Numbered from the stretch's first letter, positions 9,529-18,521 are shown. The stretch is 64,000 bases of DNA from Betaproteobacteria bacterium (GCA_021373185.1 JAJFTF010000024.1:1-64000); one strand, 5' to 3'. Notes: a model not told the origin generated them from the sequence alone. Numbers and translations are program-made.

Positions 9529-9765
9529 ATGTGCCTGGCTATTCCCGCCCTGGTGGTGGAATTATTGGAAAACGACATGGCCATGATCGATGTCGGCGGC
9601 GTGCGCAAGGCGATCTCGCTGGCGCTGGTGGATGACGTGTGCGTCGGCGACTATGTCATCGTCCATGTCGGCTTTGCGCTCAACCGTCTCGACCCGGAAG
9701 AGGCGGCAAAGACACTGGCCCTGTTTGCCCAGATCTATGAGGAGTTAGGCGCTTCACCTCAATGA
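9529..9765 (+). CDS. hypC: HypC, hydrogenase maturation chaperone
   Basis: HypC carries the Fe(CN)2CO unit with HypD and docks on the large-subunit precursor. The 78-residue protein begins MCLAIP, where Cys2 is the essential residue. It has the usual OB-like core (MAMIDVGGVRK). Its stop overlaps the hypD start by 4 bases, indicating translational coupling. Only one HypC/HupF-type chaperone gene is seen in the window. Confidence 0.97.
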   Translation: MCLAIPALVVELLENDMAMIDVGGVRKAISLALVDDVCVGDYVIVHVGFALNRLDPEEAAKTLALFAQIYEELGASPQ

Positions 9766-10895
9766 AATACATCGACGAATTCCGCGACGGGACGCTGGCG
9801 AAAAAACTGGCCGCCGACATCCGACGCGAGGCGCAGCCGACCCGCAGCTACAGCCTGATGGAATTCTGCGGCGGCCATACCCATGCCATTTTCCGCTACG
9901 GCATTCAGGATCTGCTGCCGGAAAACGTGCACATGATCCACGGCCCCGGCTGCCCGGTGTGCGTGCTGCCGATCGGGCGGGTGGACAACGCCATTGCGCT
10001 GGCGAACATGCCCGGCGTGATCTTGTGTTCCTACGGCGACATGCTGCGCGTGCCGGGCTCGAACCGGGTAAGCCTGCTCAAGGCCAAGGCCGGCGGCGCG
10101 GATGTGCGCATGATCTACTCCAGCGCCGACGCGCTCAAGATCGCCCAGGACAATCCGGACAAACAGGTGGTGTTCTTCGCCATCGGCTTCGAAACCACCA
10201 CGCCACCCACCGCCGTGGCGATCCTGCAGGCGCAAAAGTTGGGGCTCACCAACTTCTCGGTGTTTTCCAATCACGTGCTGACCCCTTCGGCCATCGCCAA
10301 CATTCTCGAATCGCCCGAAGTGCGCCATCTCGGCCTGCTGCCGCTGGATGGCTTCATCGGCCCGGCGCACGTCTCCACCGTGATCGGCAGCCGCCCCTAT
10401 GAATATTTCGCCTACGAATACCAGCGCCCGGTGGTGATCGCCGGCTTCGAGCCGCTCGACGTGATGCAGGCCATTCTGATGCTGGTGCGCCAGCTCAACG
10501 AAGGGCGCGCCGAAGTCGAAAACGAATTCGCCCGCGCCGTGACGCGGGAGGGCAACCTCAAGGCGCTCGACATGGTGGCGGAAGTGTTCGAACTGCGTCG
10601 CACCTTCGAGTGGCGTGGCCTCGGGCTGGTGCCTTACAGCGGCCTGAAGATCAAGGAAAAATATGCTGCATTCGACGCCGAACGCCGTTTCGAGCTGGTT
10701 TACCGAACCGTGCCCGACAACAAGGCCTGCGAATGCGGCGCGATCATCCGTGGCGTAAAGAAACCGCTGGACTGCAAATTGTTCGGCACGGTGTGCACGC
10801 CGGAAAACCCAATCGGCTCCTGCATGGTGTCGAGCGAGGGAGCTTGCGCGGCTTATTACACTTACGGACGGTATCGTGATGCAAATAATCATTAA
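9762..10895 (+). CDS. hypD: HypD, Fe(CN)2CO assembly scaffold protein
   Basis: HypD is the iron-sulfur scaffold on which the Fe(CN)2CO moiety is built with HypC and HypE. The 377-residue protein has FCGGHTH near residue 30 and GPGCPVC near residue 65. The C-terminal cysteines that bind the [4Fe-4S] cluster are in ACECGAI, LDCKLFGTVC and IGSC. It overlaps hypC by ATGA. The TAA stop runs straight into an intergenic inverted repeat. Confidence 0.98.
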   Translation: MKYIDEFRDGTLAKKLAADIRREAQPTRSYSLMEFCGGHTHAIFRYGIQDLLPENVHMIHGPGCPVCVLPIGRVDNAIALANMPGVILCSYGDMLRVPGSNRVSLLKAKAGGADVRMIYSSADALKIAQDNPDKQVVFFAIGFETTTPPTAVAILQAQKLGLTNFSVFSNHVLTPSAIANILESPEVRHLGLLPLDGFIGPAHVSTVIGSRPYEYFAYEYQRPVVIAGFEPLDVMQAILMLVRQLNEGRAEVENEFARAVTREGNLKALDMVAEVFELRRTFEWRGLGLVPYSGLKIKEKYAAFDAERRFELVYRTVPDNKACECGAIIRGVKKPLDCKLFGTVCTPENPIGSCMVSSEGACAAYYTYGRYRDANNH

Positions 10896-10963
10896 CCGCA
10901 AAGACGCGAAGGCGCGAAGAATTTCAGATTCAGATTTTCTCTGCGCCTTTGCGTCTTTGCGGT
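10895..10963. repeat. Intergenic inverted repeat between hypD and hypE
   Basis: Arms of 21 bp (10895-10915 and 10943-10963; core CCGCAAAGACGC and its complement) match with one mismatch around a 27-base loop. The last base of the hypD stop lies in the left arm. The arms closely resemble those at 12041-12126, so this is a dispersed palindromic repeat family. Confidence 0.85.
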
Positions 10964-10981
10964 GAAAAATCGAAAGAAACC

Positions 10982-12031
10982 ATGACCAAACCCAGAACCG
11001 GCTACATCCACCCCCTCGACCTCAAGCACGGCAAGGTCGACATGACCCACGGCAGCGGCGGACGGGCGATGGCGCAGCTGGTCGAGGAGCTGTTCCTCAC
11101 CGCATTCGACAACGAATATCTCAACCAGCAGAACGACCAGGCGAGTTTCCTCGTTCCCGGCGGACGCATGGTGATGGCTACCGACTCCCATGTGGTTTCG
11201 CCGCTGTTTTTCCCCGGCGGCGACATCGGCTGCCTGTCGGTGCACGGCACCCTCAACGACGTGGCGATGGCGGGCGCTGTGCCGCTCTACCTGTCCGCCG
11301 GTTTCATCCTGGAAGAAGGCTTTCCGCTGGCCGACCTGGCGCGCATCGTCGCCTCCATGGCGCAGGCCGCCAGGGATGCCGGCGTGCCCATCGTGACCGG
11401 CGACACCAAGGTGGTCGAACGCGGCAAGGGCGACGGCGTGTTCATCACCACCACCGGCATCGGCATAGTGCCGGCAGGCATCAACATCTCCGGCGAGCGC
11501 GCCCGACCGGGCGACGCCATCATCGTCAACGGGCCGATCGGCGACCATGGCGTCGCGATCATGTCGCTGCGCGAGAACCTCAGCTTCGGCACCGCCATCC
11601 AGTCCGACACCGCCGCGCTGCATGGGCTGGTGGCAAAAATGGTGGGCGCGGTGCCGGACATCCACGTGCTGCGCGACCCGACGCGCGGTGGCCTCGCCAC
11701 CACCCTCAACGAAATTGCGCGCCAGTCGGGCGTCGGCATGATGCTGCGCGAAACCGCCCTGCCGATCCGCGCCGAAGTCCGCGCCGCCTGCGAATTCCTC
11801 GGCCTCGATCCGCTCTATTCCGCCAACGAGGGCAAGTTGGTCGCCATCTGTCCGCAAGCCGATGCCGACGCCCTGCTGGCGGCCATGCACAAGCACCCAT
11901 TGGGCAAGGAAGCCGCGCTGATCGGCGAAGTAATCGCTGACTCCCACCATTTCGTGCAGATGGAAACCGCCTTCGGTGGCCGCCGTATCGTGGACTGGCT
12001 GACCGGGGAGCAGTTGCCGCGAATATGTTGA
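10982..12031 (+). CDS. hypE: HypE, carbamoyl dehydratase for hydrogenase cyanide ligands
   Basis: HypE takes the carbamoyl group from HypF onto its C-terminal cysteine and dehydrates it with ATP to a thiocyanate. The 349-residue protein ends in PRIC, the essential C-terminal Cys. The N-terminal DMTHGSGGRAM and the Gly-rich GGDIGCLSVHGT segment are typical of the PurM/HypE fold. ATG 10982 is chosen; the upstream in-frame codons lie inside a repeat. It is separated from hypD and hypX by related inverted repeats. Confidence 0.98.
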   Translation: MTKPRTGYIHPLDLKHGKVDMTHGSGGRAMAQLVEELFLTAFDNEYLNQQNDQASFLVPGGRMVMATDSHVVSPLFFPGGDIGCLSVHGTLNDVAMAGAVPLYLSAGFILEEGFPLADLARIVASMAQAARDAGVPIVTGDTKVVERGKGDGVFITTTGIGIVPAGINISGERARPGDAIIVNGPIGDHGVAIMSLRENLSFGTAIQSDTAALHGLVAKMVGAVPDIHVLRDPTRGGLATTLNEIARQSGVGMMLRETALPIRAEVRAACEFLGLDPLYSANEGKLVAICPQADADALLAAMHKHPLGKEAALIGEVIADSHHFVQMETAFGGRRIVDWLTGEQLPRIC

Positions 12032-12040
12032 AAATCTTTT

Positions 12041-12126
12041 ACCGCAGAGGCGCAAAGGCGCAGAGGAAAGCAATTCAAAGGCAAGGCAGAAGAGAGTTTT
12101 TCTTTGCGCCTTTGCGCCTCTGCGGT
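12041..12126. repeat. Intergenic inverted repeat between hypE and hypX
   Basis: Perfect 22-bp arms (12041-12062 and 12105-12126; core ACCGCAGAGGCGC) are separated by a 42-base loop. The arms belong to the same family as the repeat at 10895-10963. A TTTTTTAATTT tract follows at about 12131, so the structure could also end transcription after hypE. Confidence 0.85.
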
Positions 12127-12162
12127 GAAGTTTTTTAATTTTGGTTTATTCAATTTGAAAAT

Positions 12163-13839
12163 ATGCGCATCCTGTTCCTGACCCATTCCTTCAACAGCCT
12201 GGCGCAACGGCTGTATATCGAGCTGGCGGCACGCGGCCACGAGGTGTCGATCGAGTTCGACATCAGCGATGCGGTGACGCAGGAAGCGGTGAGGCTGTAC
12301 CAGCCCGACCTGATCGTTGCGCCTTTCCTCAAACGCGCGATTCCCGAAGCAATCTGGCGCGAGCAGGTTTGCCTGATCGTCCACCCCGGCATCAAGGGCG
12401 ACCGCGGGCCGTCGGCGCTGGATTGGGCGATCATGAACGGCGAAACGGAATGGGGCGTGACGGTGCTGCAGGCCGCCGCCGAAATGGATGCCGGCGATAT
12501 CTGGGCTACTGCGAGCTTTGCGCTACGCACCGCCAGCAAAAGCAGCCTGTACCGCAACGAGGTGACGGAAGCGGCGGTGGTTGCCATGCTGGAGGCCGTG
12601 GCGAAATTCGAAACCGGCGGCTTCGCGCCCGAACCGCTCGATTGCAACCGGCCCGACGTGCGCGGCCAATGGCATCCCATCATGCGCCAGGAAGACCGCG
12701 CCATCGACTGGCAACTGGACGACACCGCCACCGTGCTGCGCAAGATCCGGGCGGCCGACGGCTTTCCCGGCGTGCTCGACGAAGTGCTGGGGCTGCCCTG
12801 CTACCTCTATGATGCCCATCCGACCGATGGCCTGCAAGGCGCGCCGGGCAAAGTGATCGCTCACAACAACAGCGCAATCTGCCGGACGACGACAGATGGC
12901 GCGATATGGATCGGCCACCTCAGGGAAAAGCGCGAAGGCGAGCCGGCCTTCAAGCTGCCGGCGGCGATGGTGCTGGGCGCAAGGCTGACTGGCATCCCGG
13001 TTCTCGCCTCCGCCCAAACCGACATCCGCTATGAAGAGAAAAACGGTGTCGGCTTCCTGCATTTCGATTTCTACAATGGCGCGATGAGCACGGCGCAGTG
13101 CGAGCGCTTGCTTCAGGCCTATCTGGCGGCCACCCGACGCGACACCCAGGTCATCGTGCTGGCGGGCGGGGCGGATTTCTGGTCGAACGGCCTCCACCTC
13201 AACCTGATCGAGGCGGCGGACAGCCCCGCCGATGAATCCTGGGCCAACATCAACGCCATCGACGACCTGGCGCACGCCATCATTGAGACCGACCGCCAGA
13301 TCACCCTCTCCGCCCTGCACGGCAATGCCGGCGCGGGCGGCATGTTCCTCGCGCTGGCCGCAGACCAGGTGGTCGCCCGTGCCGGCACGGTGCTCAACCC
13401 GCATTACAAGGCCATGGGCAACCTGTACGGCTCGGAATACTGGACCTACCTCCTGCCGCGCCGGGTAGGAGCTGAACGCGCCGCCGAGATCACCGACAAT
13501 CGCCTGCCCGTGGGCGCAGCCAGCGCCAAGACGCTCGGCCTGATCGACGATTGCTTTGCAGGAGACAGCGCCGCATTCTGGCATCAGGTGGAAGCGCTTG
13601 CCGGCGACCTCGCAACACAAGCGCCCGGATTGCTCGCCGAAAAACAGGCGCAACGCCAACGCGACGAGGCAATCCGGTCACTGGCGGATTACCGCGCAGA
13701 AGAACTGGCCAACCTGAAGCGCAACTTCTACGGCTTCGACCCCAGCTATCACGTGGCACGCTACAACTTCGTCCACAAGGTGCCGCACTCGCGCACGCCG
13801 CGCCATCTGGCGCTGCATCGCAGGGTTGGGGTGAAATAG
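12163..13839 (+). CDS. hypX: HypX/HoxX, CO-ligand synthesis protein for aerobic hydrogenase maturation
   Basis: HypX makes the active-site CO from formyl-tetrahydrofolate by way of formyl-CoA when cells grow in air. The 558-residue protein has an N-terminal formyltransferase-like domain (about 1-270, with HPGIKGDRGPSALDW) and a C-terminal enoyl-CoA-hydratase-like domain (about 285-520). The latter holds the oxyanion-hole-type segment LHGNAGAGG and GTVLNPHYKAMGNLYGSEYW. It follows hypE after a palindromic repeat. Its presence agrees with the oxygen-tolerant cysteine pattern of HupS. Confidence 0.95.
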   Translation: MRILFLTHSFNSLAQRLYIELAARGHEVSIEFDISDAVTQEAVRLYQPDLIVAPFLKRAIPEAIWREQVCLIVHPGIKGDRGPSALDWAIMNGETEWGVTVLQAAAEMDAGDIWATASFALRTASKSSLYRNEVTEAAVVAMLEAVAKFETGGFAPEPLDCNRPDVRGQWHPIMRQEDRAIDWQLDDTATVLRKIRAADGFPGVLDEVLGLPCYLYDAHPTDGLQGAPGKVIAHNNSAICRTTTDGAIWIGHLREKREGEPAFKLPAAMVLGARLTGIPVLASAQTDIRYEEKNGVGFLHFDFYNGAMSTAQCERLLQAYLAATRRDTQVIVLAGGADFWSNGLHLNLIEAADSPADESWANINAIDDLAHAIIETDRQITLSALHGNAGAGGMFLALAADQVVARAGTVLNPHYKAMGNLYGSEYWTYLLPRRVGAERAAEITDNRLPVGAASAKTLGLIDDCFAGDSAAFWHQVEALAGDLATQAPGLLAEKQAQRQRDEAIRSLADYRAEELANLKRNFYGFDPSYHVARYNFVHKVPHSRTPRHLALHRRVGVK

Positions 13840-13944
13840 CAATATCGCTGCCTCAGCCTGCCTATCAAAGACCTCAAAAGCCGCATTTCCCGGTAAAGGC
13901 GAAATGCCTCTATAATTGGGCCTGCATTATAAAATCAGGGCGAT

Positions 13945-14928
13945 ATGAATCTCATCCTGTTCCTGCAAAAATCATCTGCCGTGCGACTTTGGCTGCTTTC
14001 GACCTGCATTTCCGTTTTAATGACGGAACTTATCGTCTGCGGCATGGAAACGCTGCTGCACGGTGAAATCACTTTCGATTTCCTGTTGACCGGCTTTGTC
14101 GCCTCGCTTTTCGTCGCGTCGATTATCGCTGCCGGCCTGACCTATTTTCTCGATCAACAAAGACTGGCGGCAGAAGCACTGAATCGGCGCGTCACCGAAG
14201 AAGTCGCCAAAAACCGTGAAAAAGATCTCCTGCTGATCCAGCAATCCCGTCTCGCAGCAATGGGCGAAATGATCGGCAATATCGCGCACCAATGGCGCCA
14301 GCCGATCAACGCGCTGACCCTGTTGCTGGCCAACATCAAGGATGCCTACGATTACAAGGAACTGACCGGGGAATATCTCGACAAGGAAGTCGAAATCGGC
14401 CAGGGCTTGATCCAGAAAATGTCCCACACCATCGACGACTTTCGCAACTTCTTCAAACCCAACAAGGAAAAACAGGATTTCAATGTCTGTGATGGCGTGG
14501 AAGAGGCCATCAGGTTAATCGCCGAAAGTTTCAAGAGCCAGCATATCGACATTGCCTTTGAAAAACCCGGCGAATCCTGCACTGTAGCGGGCTATCCCAA
14601 TGAGTTTGCCCAGGTGGTGCTGAATGCCCTGTCCAACGCCAGGGAGGTCATCATCGAAAAAAATATCCCGGGAAAAGTGTCGATCAGGATTGAAAAAGTG
14701 CGCGACACATCTACCGTCGCAATTCGTGACAACGGCGGGGGCATTGCCGAAAAAGTCCTGCCGAAGATATTCGATCCATATTTCACCACCAAGGAAAATG
14801 GGACGGGGATCGGCCTGTATATGTCCAAAATGATCATGAATAACATGAGCGGCGATATTGTCATACGTAATGTCGAGGGGGGTACGGAAGTGCTGCTTAC
14901 GCTGCCGCTGGCCGACCTCACCGTTTGA
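13945..14928 (+). CDS. Membrane-bound sensor histidine kinase (orphan)
   Basis: This 327-residue protein has two membrane helices (about 13-35 and 46-68) with a very short periplasmic loop, then a coiled coil. A HisKA-type domain follows with phospho-acceptor His115 in GNIAHQWRQP. The ATPase domain has an N box (LNALSNAREV), G1 (DNGGGIAE) and G2 (GTGIGLYMSK). No sensory domain of size and no response regulator lies next to it. TATAAT at 13911-13916 may be its -10 element, so it is probably transcribed separately from hypX. Whether it serves the hydrogenase locus is open. Confidence 0.9.
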   Translation: MNLILFLQKSSAVRLWLLSTCISVLMTELIVCGMETLLHGEITFDFLLTGFVASLFVASIIAAGLTYFLDQQRLAAEALNRRVTEEVAKNREKDLLLIQQSRLAAMGEMIGNIAHQWRQPINALTLLLANIKDAYDYKELTGEYLDKEVEIGQGLIQKMSHTIDDFRNFFKPNKEKQDFNVCDGVEEAIRLIAESFKSQHIDIAFEKPGESCTVAGYPNEFAQVVLNALSNAREVIIEKNIPGKVSIRIEKVRDTSTVAIRDNGGGIAEKVLPKIFDPYFTTKENGTGIGLYMSKMIMNNMSGDIVIRNVEGGTEVLLTLPLADLTV

Positions 14929-14952
14929 CACAACCCGTTCGCCGGAGGAGAC

Positions 14953-16011
14953 ATGTCAAAGCACATAAAAAGATCGAAAAAAGCCGGCCTTCCGCCCGGA
15001 ACGCTGGTTCATATCGGCGAAAAACGCAGCGAAAAAAACCGCATCCGGCTAATCAATTACGACGACACCAATTGCATCGACAAAGAGATCGGCACTATCG
15101 CGGACTACTGTGCCGCCAAGACGGCGACCGGCATTACCTGGATCAATATGGAGGGCATCCAGCAGACCGAACCGCTGCTACAGATCGGCGACTGTTTCAA
15201 GCTCCATCCGCTGGTACTGGAAGATGTGATGAACACCGACCAGCGCCCGAAAATGGAGGATTTTGGCGACTACGTCTTTATTGTTTTGAAGATGCTGTCC
15301 TTCGACCAGCAAGGCGGCATTGTCGCCGAGCAGTTGAGCCTGGTTGTCGGGCAGGATTTCCTGCTTTCCTTCCGCGAGCGGGAGAGCGATATTTTCAACC
15401 CGATCATCGAGCGCATCAGGAATGCCAAGGGACTTATCCGCAAGGGCGGCACGGATTATCTGGCCCATGCCCTGCTCGACGCGGTGGTTGACCAGTATTT
15501 CGTCACGCTGGAAAAAGTGGAAGAAGACATCGACCAGCTTGAGGAAGAAGTCAGCGCCGATGCGACGCCAAAGACCTTGCAGAAGATTCACAAACTCAGG
15601 CGCGAGCTGATTTTCCTGCGTAAAGCCGTCCTCCCTTTCCGCAGCGTGATCAGTTCGCTGGAACGCGGCGAATCGCCGTTCTTCAAGCAGGCGTCGCGGG
15701 TTTATTTGCGTGACATCTACGACCATACCATCCACATCATCGACTCGCTTGAAACCCTTCGCGATCTCGCCACCGGCCTGCTCGACATTTACCTGTCCAG
15801 CGTCAGCAACCGCATGAATTCGGTGATGCGGGTACTCACCGTGATTGCCACCATTTTCATGCCGCTGACCTTTCTCGCCGGGCTCTATGGCATGAACTTC
15901 AAGTACATGCCGGAGCTGGAATGGCGCTGGGGCTATCCAGCAGTGCTGCTGCTGATGGCGACTGTCGGCGTCTCGATGCAGCTCTATTTCCGCAAGAAGA
16001 AATGGCTTTAG
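14953..16011 (+). CDS. corA: CorA magnesium/cobalt transporter
   Basis: CorA forms pentameric Mg2+ channels in the inner membrane. The 352-residue protein has the large cytoplasmic funnel domain, a long helix, and two C-terminal membrane helices. The signature YGMNF is at the end of the first. The start at ATG 14953 follows GGAGGAG at good spacing. It lies 24 bases after the histidine kinase stop and may be co-transcribed with it. Confidence 0.96.
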   Translation: MSKHIKRSKKAGLPPGTLVHIGEKRSEKNRIRLINYDDTNCIDKEIGTIADYCAAKTATGITWINMEGIQQTEPLLQIGDCFKLHPLVLEDVMNTDQRPKMEDFGDYVFIVLKMLSFDQQGGIVAEQLSLVVGQDFLLSFRERESDIFNPIIERIRNAKGLIRKGGTDYLAHALLDAVVDQYFVTLEKVEEDIDQLEEEVSADATPKTLQKIHKLRRELIFLRKAVLPFRSVISSLERGESPFFKQASRVYLRDIYDHTIHIIDSLETLRDLATGLLDIYLSSVSNRMNSVMRVLTVIATIFMPLTFLAGLYGMNFKYMPELEWRWGYPAVLLLMATVGVSMQLYFRKKKWL

Positions 16012-16013
16012 CG

Positions 16014-16040
16014 CGCTAGCTGGCCTTTTGCCGGCTAGCG
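16014..16040 (+). terminator. Hairpin after corA without U-tract
   Basis: CGCTAGC and GCTAGCG, joined through GGC-CTTTT-GCC, form a strong near-perfect stem directly after the corA stop. It is not followed by a run of T, so it may be an RNA-stabilising or weak termination structure. Confidence 0.4.
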
Positions 16041-16092
16041 CCGACTAGTCATGCTAGAATAAATCCACTCCTCCGACATACCGACTCAACCC

Positions 16093-17367
16093 ATGCCACA
16101 AACCAGCCACAGCTTGCTTGTCACCTTTCTCGACGATCTGGATGAAACCAAAATTCTGTGGCAATTGCCGGTTCTGATACTGAGCCTGGCGCTCGCCTGG
16201 GGATTCACCCGCCTGCTGAAAAGCTACCTGCCGAAATCGGAAGGCGCATTGAAGATCGGCCTGGGCGGCGTCGCCCGCGTGACGTTCCCGCTGGTCGCGC
16301 TGCTGCTGGTGGTCATCGGCAAAACCGTGCTGAAGAACTGGCATTCCATCCATCTGCTGAATATCGCGGTTTCACTGTTGCTGGCGTTGGCGCTGGTTCG
16401 CCTTGCCGTCTACGCATTGCGCCACATCTTCGCGCCGAGCGGCTGGCTTCAGGGTTCCGAGCGTTTTATCGCCACGGCCATCTGGCTCGGACTCGCCTTG
16501 CACCTCACCGGTTTCCTGCCGGAAATCCTGGAGGCGATGGACGATCTCAGCTTCAATATCGGCAAACAAAAAATTTCGCTGCTCCTTATTCTGAGCGGCA
16601 TTCTCTCCGTCGCCGTCACCTTGCTGGCGGCGATGTGGCTGGGGAGAGTGCTGGAAAACCGGGTCATGAGCGCGGCAAATCTGGAAATGAATTTGCGCGT
16701 GGTGCTGTCCAAGCTGATTCGTGCCGCACTGATCGTGCTCGGCATTCTGGTCGCCCTGCCGCTGGCCGGCATCGACATCACCGTGCTCTCGGTATTCGGC
16801 GGTGCATTGGGCGTGGGCATCGGCTTTGGCCTGCAGAAAATTGCCAGCAATTACGTCAGCGGCTTCATTATTCTGCTCGACAAATCCATCCACCCCGGCG
16901 ACTCCCTCACCGTGGAAGGACGTTTCGGCACGGTTTCCCGGTTGACCGCGCGCTACATGGTGCTGAAGGGGCTGGACGGCACCGAAGCGATCATCCCCAA
17001 TGAAACCCTGATCAGCTCCACGGTCATCAACCATTCCTATTCCGACCGCCAGATACGCATCAACATTCCGCTGCAAATCAGCTATCAAAGCGATCTGCCG
17101 CGAGCCATGACGATCATGAAGGAAGCCGCAGCCAGTCAACCCAGGGTGCTTGCCGACCCGGAACCGAAGGTCTACCTCAAATCATTCGGCGACAACGGCA
17201 TCGACCTGGAACTGGGCCTTTGGATCGACGACCCGGAGGACGGCCAGCTCAACCTGCGATCGGACATCAATCTGGAAATCTGGCGCAAATTTCAAGAAGC
17301 CGGCGTCGAAATTCCTTATCCGCAGCGGGACATCCGCATCATCGGCGGCGGACAACCGCACGCCTGA
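16093..17367 (+). CDS. Mechanosensitive ion channel, MscS family
   Basis: This 424-residue membrane protein has about five or six N-terminal membrane helices. It then has the MscS pore helix and Sm-like beta domain (VLSVFGGALGVGIGFGLQ, then LDKSIHPGDSLTVEG and IPNETLISS). It releases solutes on osmotic down-shock. The extra N-terminal helices make it one of the larger MscS paralogues. It ends just before a strong terminator that also serves rpmG from the other side. Confidence 0.93.
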   Translation: MPQTSHSLLVTFLDDLDETKILWQLPVLILSLALAWGFTRLLKSYLPKSEGALKIGLGGVARVTFPLVALLLVVIGKTVLKNWHSIHLLNIAVSLLLALALVRLAVYALRHIFAPSGWLQGSERFIATAIWLGLALHLTGFLPEILEAMDDLSFNIGKQKISLLLILSGILSVAVTLLAAMWLGRVLENRVMSAANLEMNLRVVLSKLIRAALIVLGILVALPLAGIDITVLSVFGGALGVGIGFGLQKIASNYVSGFIILLDKSIHPGDSLTVEGRFGTVSRLTARYMVLKGLDGTEAIIPNETLISSTVINHSYSDRQIRINIPLQISYQSDLPRAMTIMKEAAASQPRVLADPEPKVYLKSFGDNGIDLELGLWIDDPEDGQLNLRSDINLEIWRKFQEAGVEIPYPQRDIRIIGGGQPHA

Positions 17368-17392
17368 CCCCAGACCCATTTTTAACGGCAAT

Positions 17393-17422
17393 AAAAAAAC
17401 CCGCCGAGGCGGGTTTTTTTAT
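17393..17422. terminator. Bidirectional intrinsic terminator between the MscS gene and rpmG
   Basis: AAAAAACCCGCC-GA-GGCGGGTTTTTTT: a 6-bp GC stem with A-tract and T-tract on either side, placed between convergent genes. Confidence 0.92.
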
Positions 17423-17444
17423 TGGACAGTACAAGAGAAGCCGT

Positions 17445-17612
17445 TTATTTCAGCTTGGTTTCCTTGTAATCCACATGCTTGCGCGCAACCGGATCAAATT
17501 TCTTGATCAGCATCTTTTCCGGCATGGTGCGTTTGTTCTTGGTCGTGGTGTAAAAGTGGCCGGTTCCAGCAGTGGATTCCAGCTTGATCTTCTCGCGTGC
17601 GCCTTTAGCCAT
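17445..17612 (-). CDS. rpmG: 50S ribosomal protein L33
   Basis: This 55-residue protein begins [14 protein letters not shown] and ends VDYKETKLK. It is a basic L33 of the type without the zinc-binding cysteines (no Cys in the protein). It lies 11 bases after rpmB, the usual rpmB-rpmG pair. AGGAG-like bases (TAAGGAGCTGAGAA) precede its ATG. Confidence 0.97.
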   Translation of the reverse strand: MAKGAREKIKLESTAGTGHFYTTTKNKRTMPEKMLIKKFDPVARKHVDYKETKLK

Positions 17613-17623
17613 TTCTCAGCTCC

Positions 17624-17860
17624 TTAAATGGATTCGCCGCGAGCACGCAGCTTGGCCAGCACGGCATCGATGCCGTTCTTGTCGATAGTACGCAGAGCCG
17701 CGCACGAAACGCGCATGCTCACCCAACGATTTTCGCTCTCAACCCAGAACTTGCGGTTTTGCAGGTTCGGCAGAAAACGGCGCTTTGTCCTGTTGTTGGC
17801 GTGGGAAACATTATTCCCGGACATCGGCTTCTTGCCGGTGATCTTGCATACGCGTGCCAT
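17624..17860 (-). CDS. rpmB: 50S ribosomal protein L28
   Basis: This 78-residue protein beginning [20 protein letters not shown] is the standard proteobacterial L28 N-terminus, of normal length. It is first in rpmB-rpmG. A GGAGC ribosome site precedes the ATG, and a likely promoter lies at 17905-17934. Confidence 0.98.
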   Translation of the reverse strand: MARVCKITGKKPMSGNNVSHANNRTKRRFLPNLQNRKFWVESENRWVSMRVSCAALRTIDKNGIDAVLAKLRARGESI

Positions 17861-17904
17861 GGTGTTGCTCCAAAAATAGAATAATAGGATTACGAAAAAC
17901 GCGA

Positions 17905-17934
17905 TTTATACCATATTTTCGCGCAACAACTCAA
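17905..17934 (-). promoter_or_regulatory. Probable sigma-70 promoter of rpmB-rpmG
   Basis: Read on the minus strand, TTGAGT and TATAAA are separated by 18 bases, with the -10 ending about 45 bases upstream of the L28 ATG. No other promoter-like pair is as good in this gap. Confidence 0.45.
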
Positions 17935-18031
17935 GACAAAATTTCATCAGGCTTAATAAACTCTGCCCAATCAATGAACTAAAACCCCCGTCAAATCAGA
18001 TTCAGAGCGGAATAGCTGGTAGCCGGATATT

Positions 18032-18487
18032 TTAAAGCAGGTCAACTGCAATCTTGACAACCACCTTGCGGATTGTGCCCGTACCAACCAGCGGCGCATG
18101 CGCGTCTTGCGGGAAAAAGATACAGAAAGCGCCGGGTGGAGTGGCAATCCAGCTTGCTGGCGCATCCCGGAAGAAATGGATATCTCTTTCCGCCAGATAG
18201 TCGGCAACCGGCTGATGACAGTCGTTCAGCGGCTTCCACCCCATCTCGTCGATCCCGTCCAGCACCAGTTGGATGTCGATGTATTTGCGATGGCATTCGA
18301 GTTTGGCGTCTTCCCGGCCACGCGCCGCAGCCGCATCCACAATCGCGAAAAGCGCTTCTCCCTGGATCGGATAACGTCCCGGAGCCAGAGCGGTCAGATC
18401 AGTGTCGCGCAAAAAGGCGAAGGCAGCCGGAAACAGGGGATGAAGCGCGGCATAGCGGTCGGCGTTGGCAAGTGTGTCGAAAATCAT
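18032..18487 (-). CDS. YhcH/YjgK/YiaL family protein (DUF386)
   Basis: This 151-residue protein begins MIFDTLANADRYAALHP and has the cupin-like core of the family (CHRKYIDIQLVLDG and FPQDAHAPL). Relatives are metal-binding and linked to sialic acid or other sugar metabolism; the reaction here is unknown. ATG 18487 is chosen over in-frame upstream codons because the protein then starts at the conserved MIF. AGGAAGGA lies upstream at somewhat long spacing. It follows radC by 34 bases on the same strand. Confidence 0.88.
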   Translation of the reverse strand: MIFDTLANADRYAALHPLFPAAFAFLRDTDLTALAPGRYPIQGEALFAIVDAAAARGREDAKLECHRKYIDIQLVLDGIDEMGWKPLNDCHQPVADYLAERDIHFFRDAPASWIATPPGAFCIFFPQDAHAPLVGTGTIRKVVVKIAVDLL

Positions 18488-18521
18488 GGAATATTTTTTC
18501 CTTCCTATATGAATAAAGCGT

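Noticed and set aside
10895-12126. Repeats around hypE as a CRISPR array
   Set aside because: Only two inverted, not direct, repeats, with a whole gene between them and no cas genes.
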